Of a stretch of 8,045 bases of DNA, positions 7,477 to 8,045 are shown one piece after another. Location of the stretch: positions 1 through 8,045 of the forward strand of contig JANTGL010000118.1 of the NCBI GenBank assembly GCA_024762915.1. The letters are read 5' to 3'. How positions within the stretch are numbered: position 1 is the first letter of the stretch; every line of letters starts with the position of its first letter. A program made the translations under genes and the position numbers. The stretch is from Bacteroidales bacterium. GTDB lineage: Bacteria; Bacteroidota; Bacteroidia; Bacteroidales; JAADGE01. Under the pieces are notes generated by a model. That model saw only the letters and a program-made list of their open reading frames with translations. It did no database searches and was not told the origin of the DNA.

Positions 7477-8004
7477 TTAATTATTTTTTTCTTCAAGAGT
7501 TTTTAATACACCGCTAAGCGTATTTCCTCCTGATTGCAATGCCGAAAGCACGTTTTGGACAGGTGATTGTAACATTCCGATAACATCGGCAATAAGTTCA
7601 TCTTTCGATTTAATTGATACCAATGCATCAATTTGATCGTCACCGAAATAGAATCCTTCTTCTACAAAAGCACCTTTTAAATAAGGCATTTCAAGGTTAT
7701 TCTTTTTTCGGAAGTCTTTAATGAGCTTAGCCGGTTTGTTTCCTGTTTCAGAAAACATAACGGATGTTTGTCCGGTCAGTGCTTCAAACAATTCTGATAA
7801 GTCTTTATCAGACTTTTCAATCGCTTTTTTTAATAAGGTATTTTTTGCTATAACTAACTCAATCTCATTTTTATAGCATTCTTTTCTCAAATTTACGGTA
7901 TCTCCGGCATTTAAACCGAGAGAATCAGTAATATAAATATGAGATGCTTTATTGATTTTATCAGTTAATACATCAATTACCTGATTTTTTTCTTCACGTG
8001 TCAT
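7477..8004 (-). CDS. rplJ: 50S ribosomal protein L10
   Basis: L10 anchors the stalk: its N-terminal domain binds 23S rRNA at the GTPase-associated centre with L11, and its C-terminal helix carries L7/L12 dimers. The 175-residue product has the L10 core: an N-terminal helix (about 1-20), the strand IYITDSLGLN (23-32), the conserved VIAKNTLLKKAIE segment (51-63) and LTGQTSVMFS (76-85). The C-terminal part from about 136 (ELIADVIGMLQSPVQNVLSAL, then TLSGVLKTL) is the predicted L12-binding helix. By eye its tail is about as long as in E. coli L10, suggesting two L12 dimers; this is inference. The start is the ATG at 8004, giving MTREEKN as in related proteins. In many bacteria L10 or the L10-L12 complex represses its own mRNA by binding a leader. 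No such leader is visible here because the window ends 41 nt upstream. rplL follows after 33 nt. Confidence 0.97.
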   Translation of the reverse strand: MTREEKNQVIDVLTDKINKASHIYITDSLGLNAGDTVNLRKECYKNEIELVIAKNTLLKKAIEKSDKDLSELFEALTGQTSVMFSETGNKPAKLIKDFRKKNNLEMPYLKGAFVEEGFYFGDDQIDALVSIKSKDELIADVIGMLQSPVQNVLSALQSGGNTLSGVLKTLEEKNN

Positions 8005-8024
8005 AATCAGATTATTTGAAATTT

Positions 8025-8045
8025 TTAATTCTCAGAAATAACTGA
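8025..8045 (-). CDS. rplA: Probable 3' end of 50S ribosomal protein L1 gene (last 6 codons and stop)
   Basis: Read from the right edge on the minus strand, the first frame gives Ser-Val-Ile-Ser-Glu-Asn and a TAA stop at 8025-8027, 20 nt before the rplJ start. rplA normally precedes rplJ in this operon, and L1 proteins often end in a short Ser/Val/Ile-containing tail, so this is the likely C-terminus of L1. Six residues cannot identify a protein: the call rests on conserved gene order and could be wrong. Confidence 0.4.
   Translation of the reverse strand, partial: SVISEN

Noticed and set aside
7145..7480. A 111-codon open frame on the plus strand opposite rplL
   Set aside because: Its Ala/Ser/Thr-rich product is the reverse-strand reading of the repetitive Ala/Gly/Lys codons of rplL; there is no independent support.
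1..8045. A novel accessory or defence system
   Set aside because: Every gene is a universal housekeeping gene in its ancestral order, and the spacers total under 220 nt with no unexplained coding capacity.

Overview
The window is a segment of the conserved ribosomal protein / RNA polymerase operon, read entirely on the minus strand in the order (rplA tail) - rplJ - rplL - rpoB - rpoC. It encodes ribosomal protein L10, ribosomal protein L7/L12, the RNA polymerase beta subunit and the first 1037 codons of beta-prime. Coding density is very high. No mobile element, tRNA, rRNA, CRISPR array or accessory gene was seen, and no stretch over 300 bases lacks a gene.

The organism is most likely a low-GC member of the Bacteroidota, probably Bacteroidales or a close relative. 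This rests on my recollection of family sequences, not a search. The beta start region (NQRINFSS, then a YPDFLEIQLKSFQEFF-type segment), the beta-prime N-terminus (MAFRQKN..., ASPEEILERSFGEVLKPET) and the L7/L12 termini (FAEQLVNLTVKEV, AEGAEVELK) all have the Bacteroidota form. No start codon has a recognisable Shine-Dalgarno sequence; all follow A/T-rich leaders, which also fits that phylum. The DNA is AT-rich throughout.

Region by region: 8025-8045 is a probable rplA 3' tail. rplJ is at 7477-8004 and is followed after 33 nt by rplL (7066-7443). The 95-nt rplL-rpoB spacer holds a perfect 13-bp hairpin followed by a short U-rich run. This is the best candidate regulatory element in the window and probably a partial terminator/attenuator. 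rpoB is at 3164-6970 (ATG start preferred; an in-frame TTG lies two codons upstream). After a 52-nt spacer, rpoC runs from 3111 off the left edge and is cut inside the insertion (SI3-like) in the trigger loop.

The gene order lets one transcript supply the L10/L12 ribosomal stalk, needed in several L12 copies per ribosome, and the beta/beta-prime catalytic core, needed in smaller amounts. The rplL-rpoB hairpin sits where a cell would reduce read-through between the two. Catalytic and zinc-binding residues visible in beta and beta-prime are intact, and nothing suggests decay or horizontal transfer. I found no undescribed system; the findings are modest observations on regulation and residue variation within a housekeeping locus.
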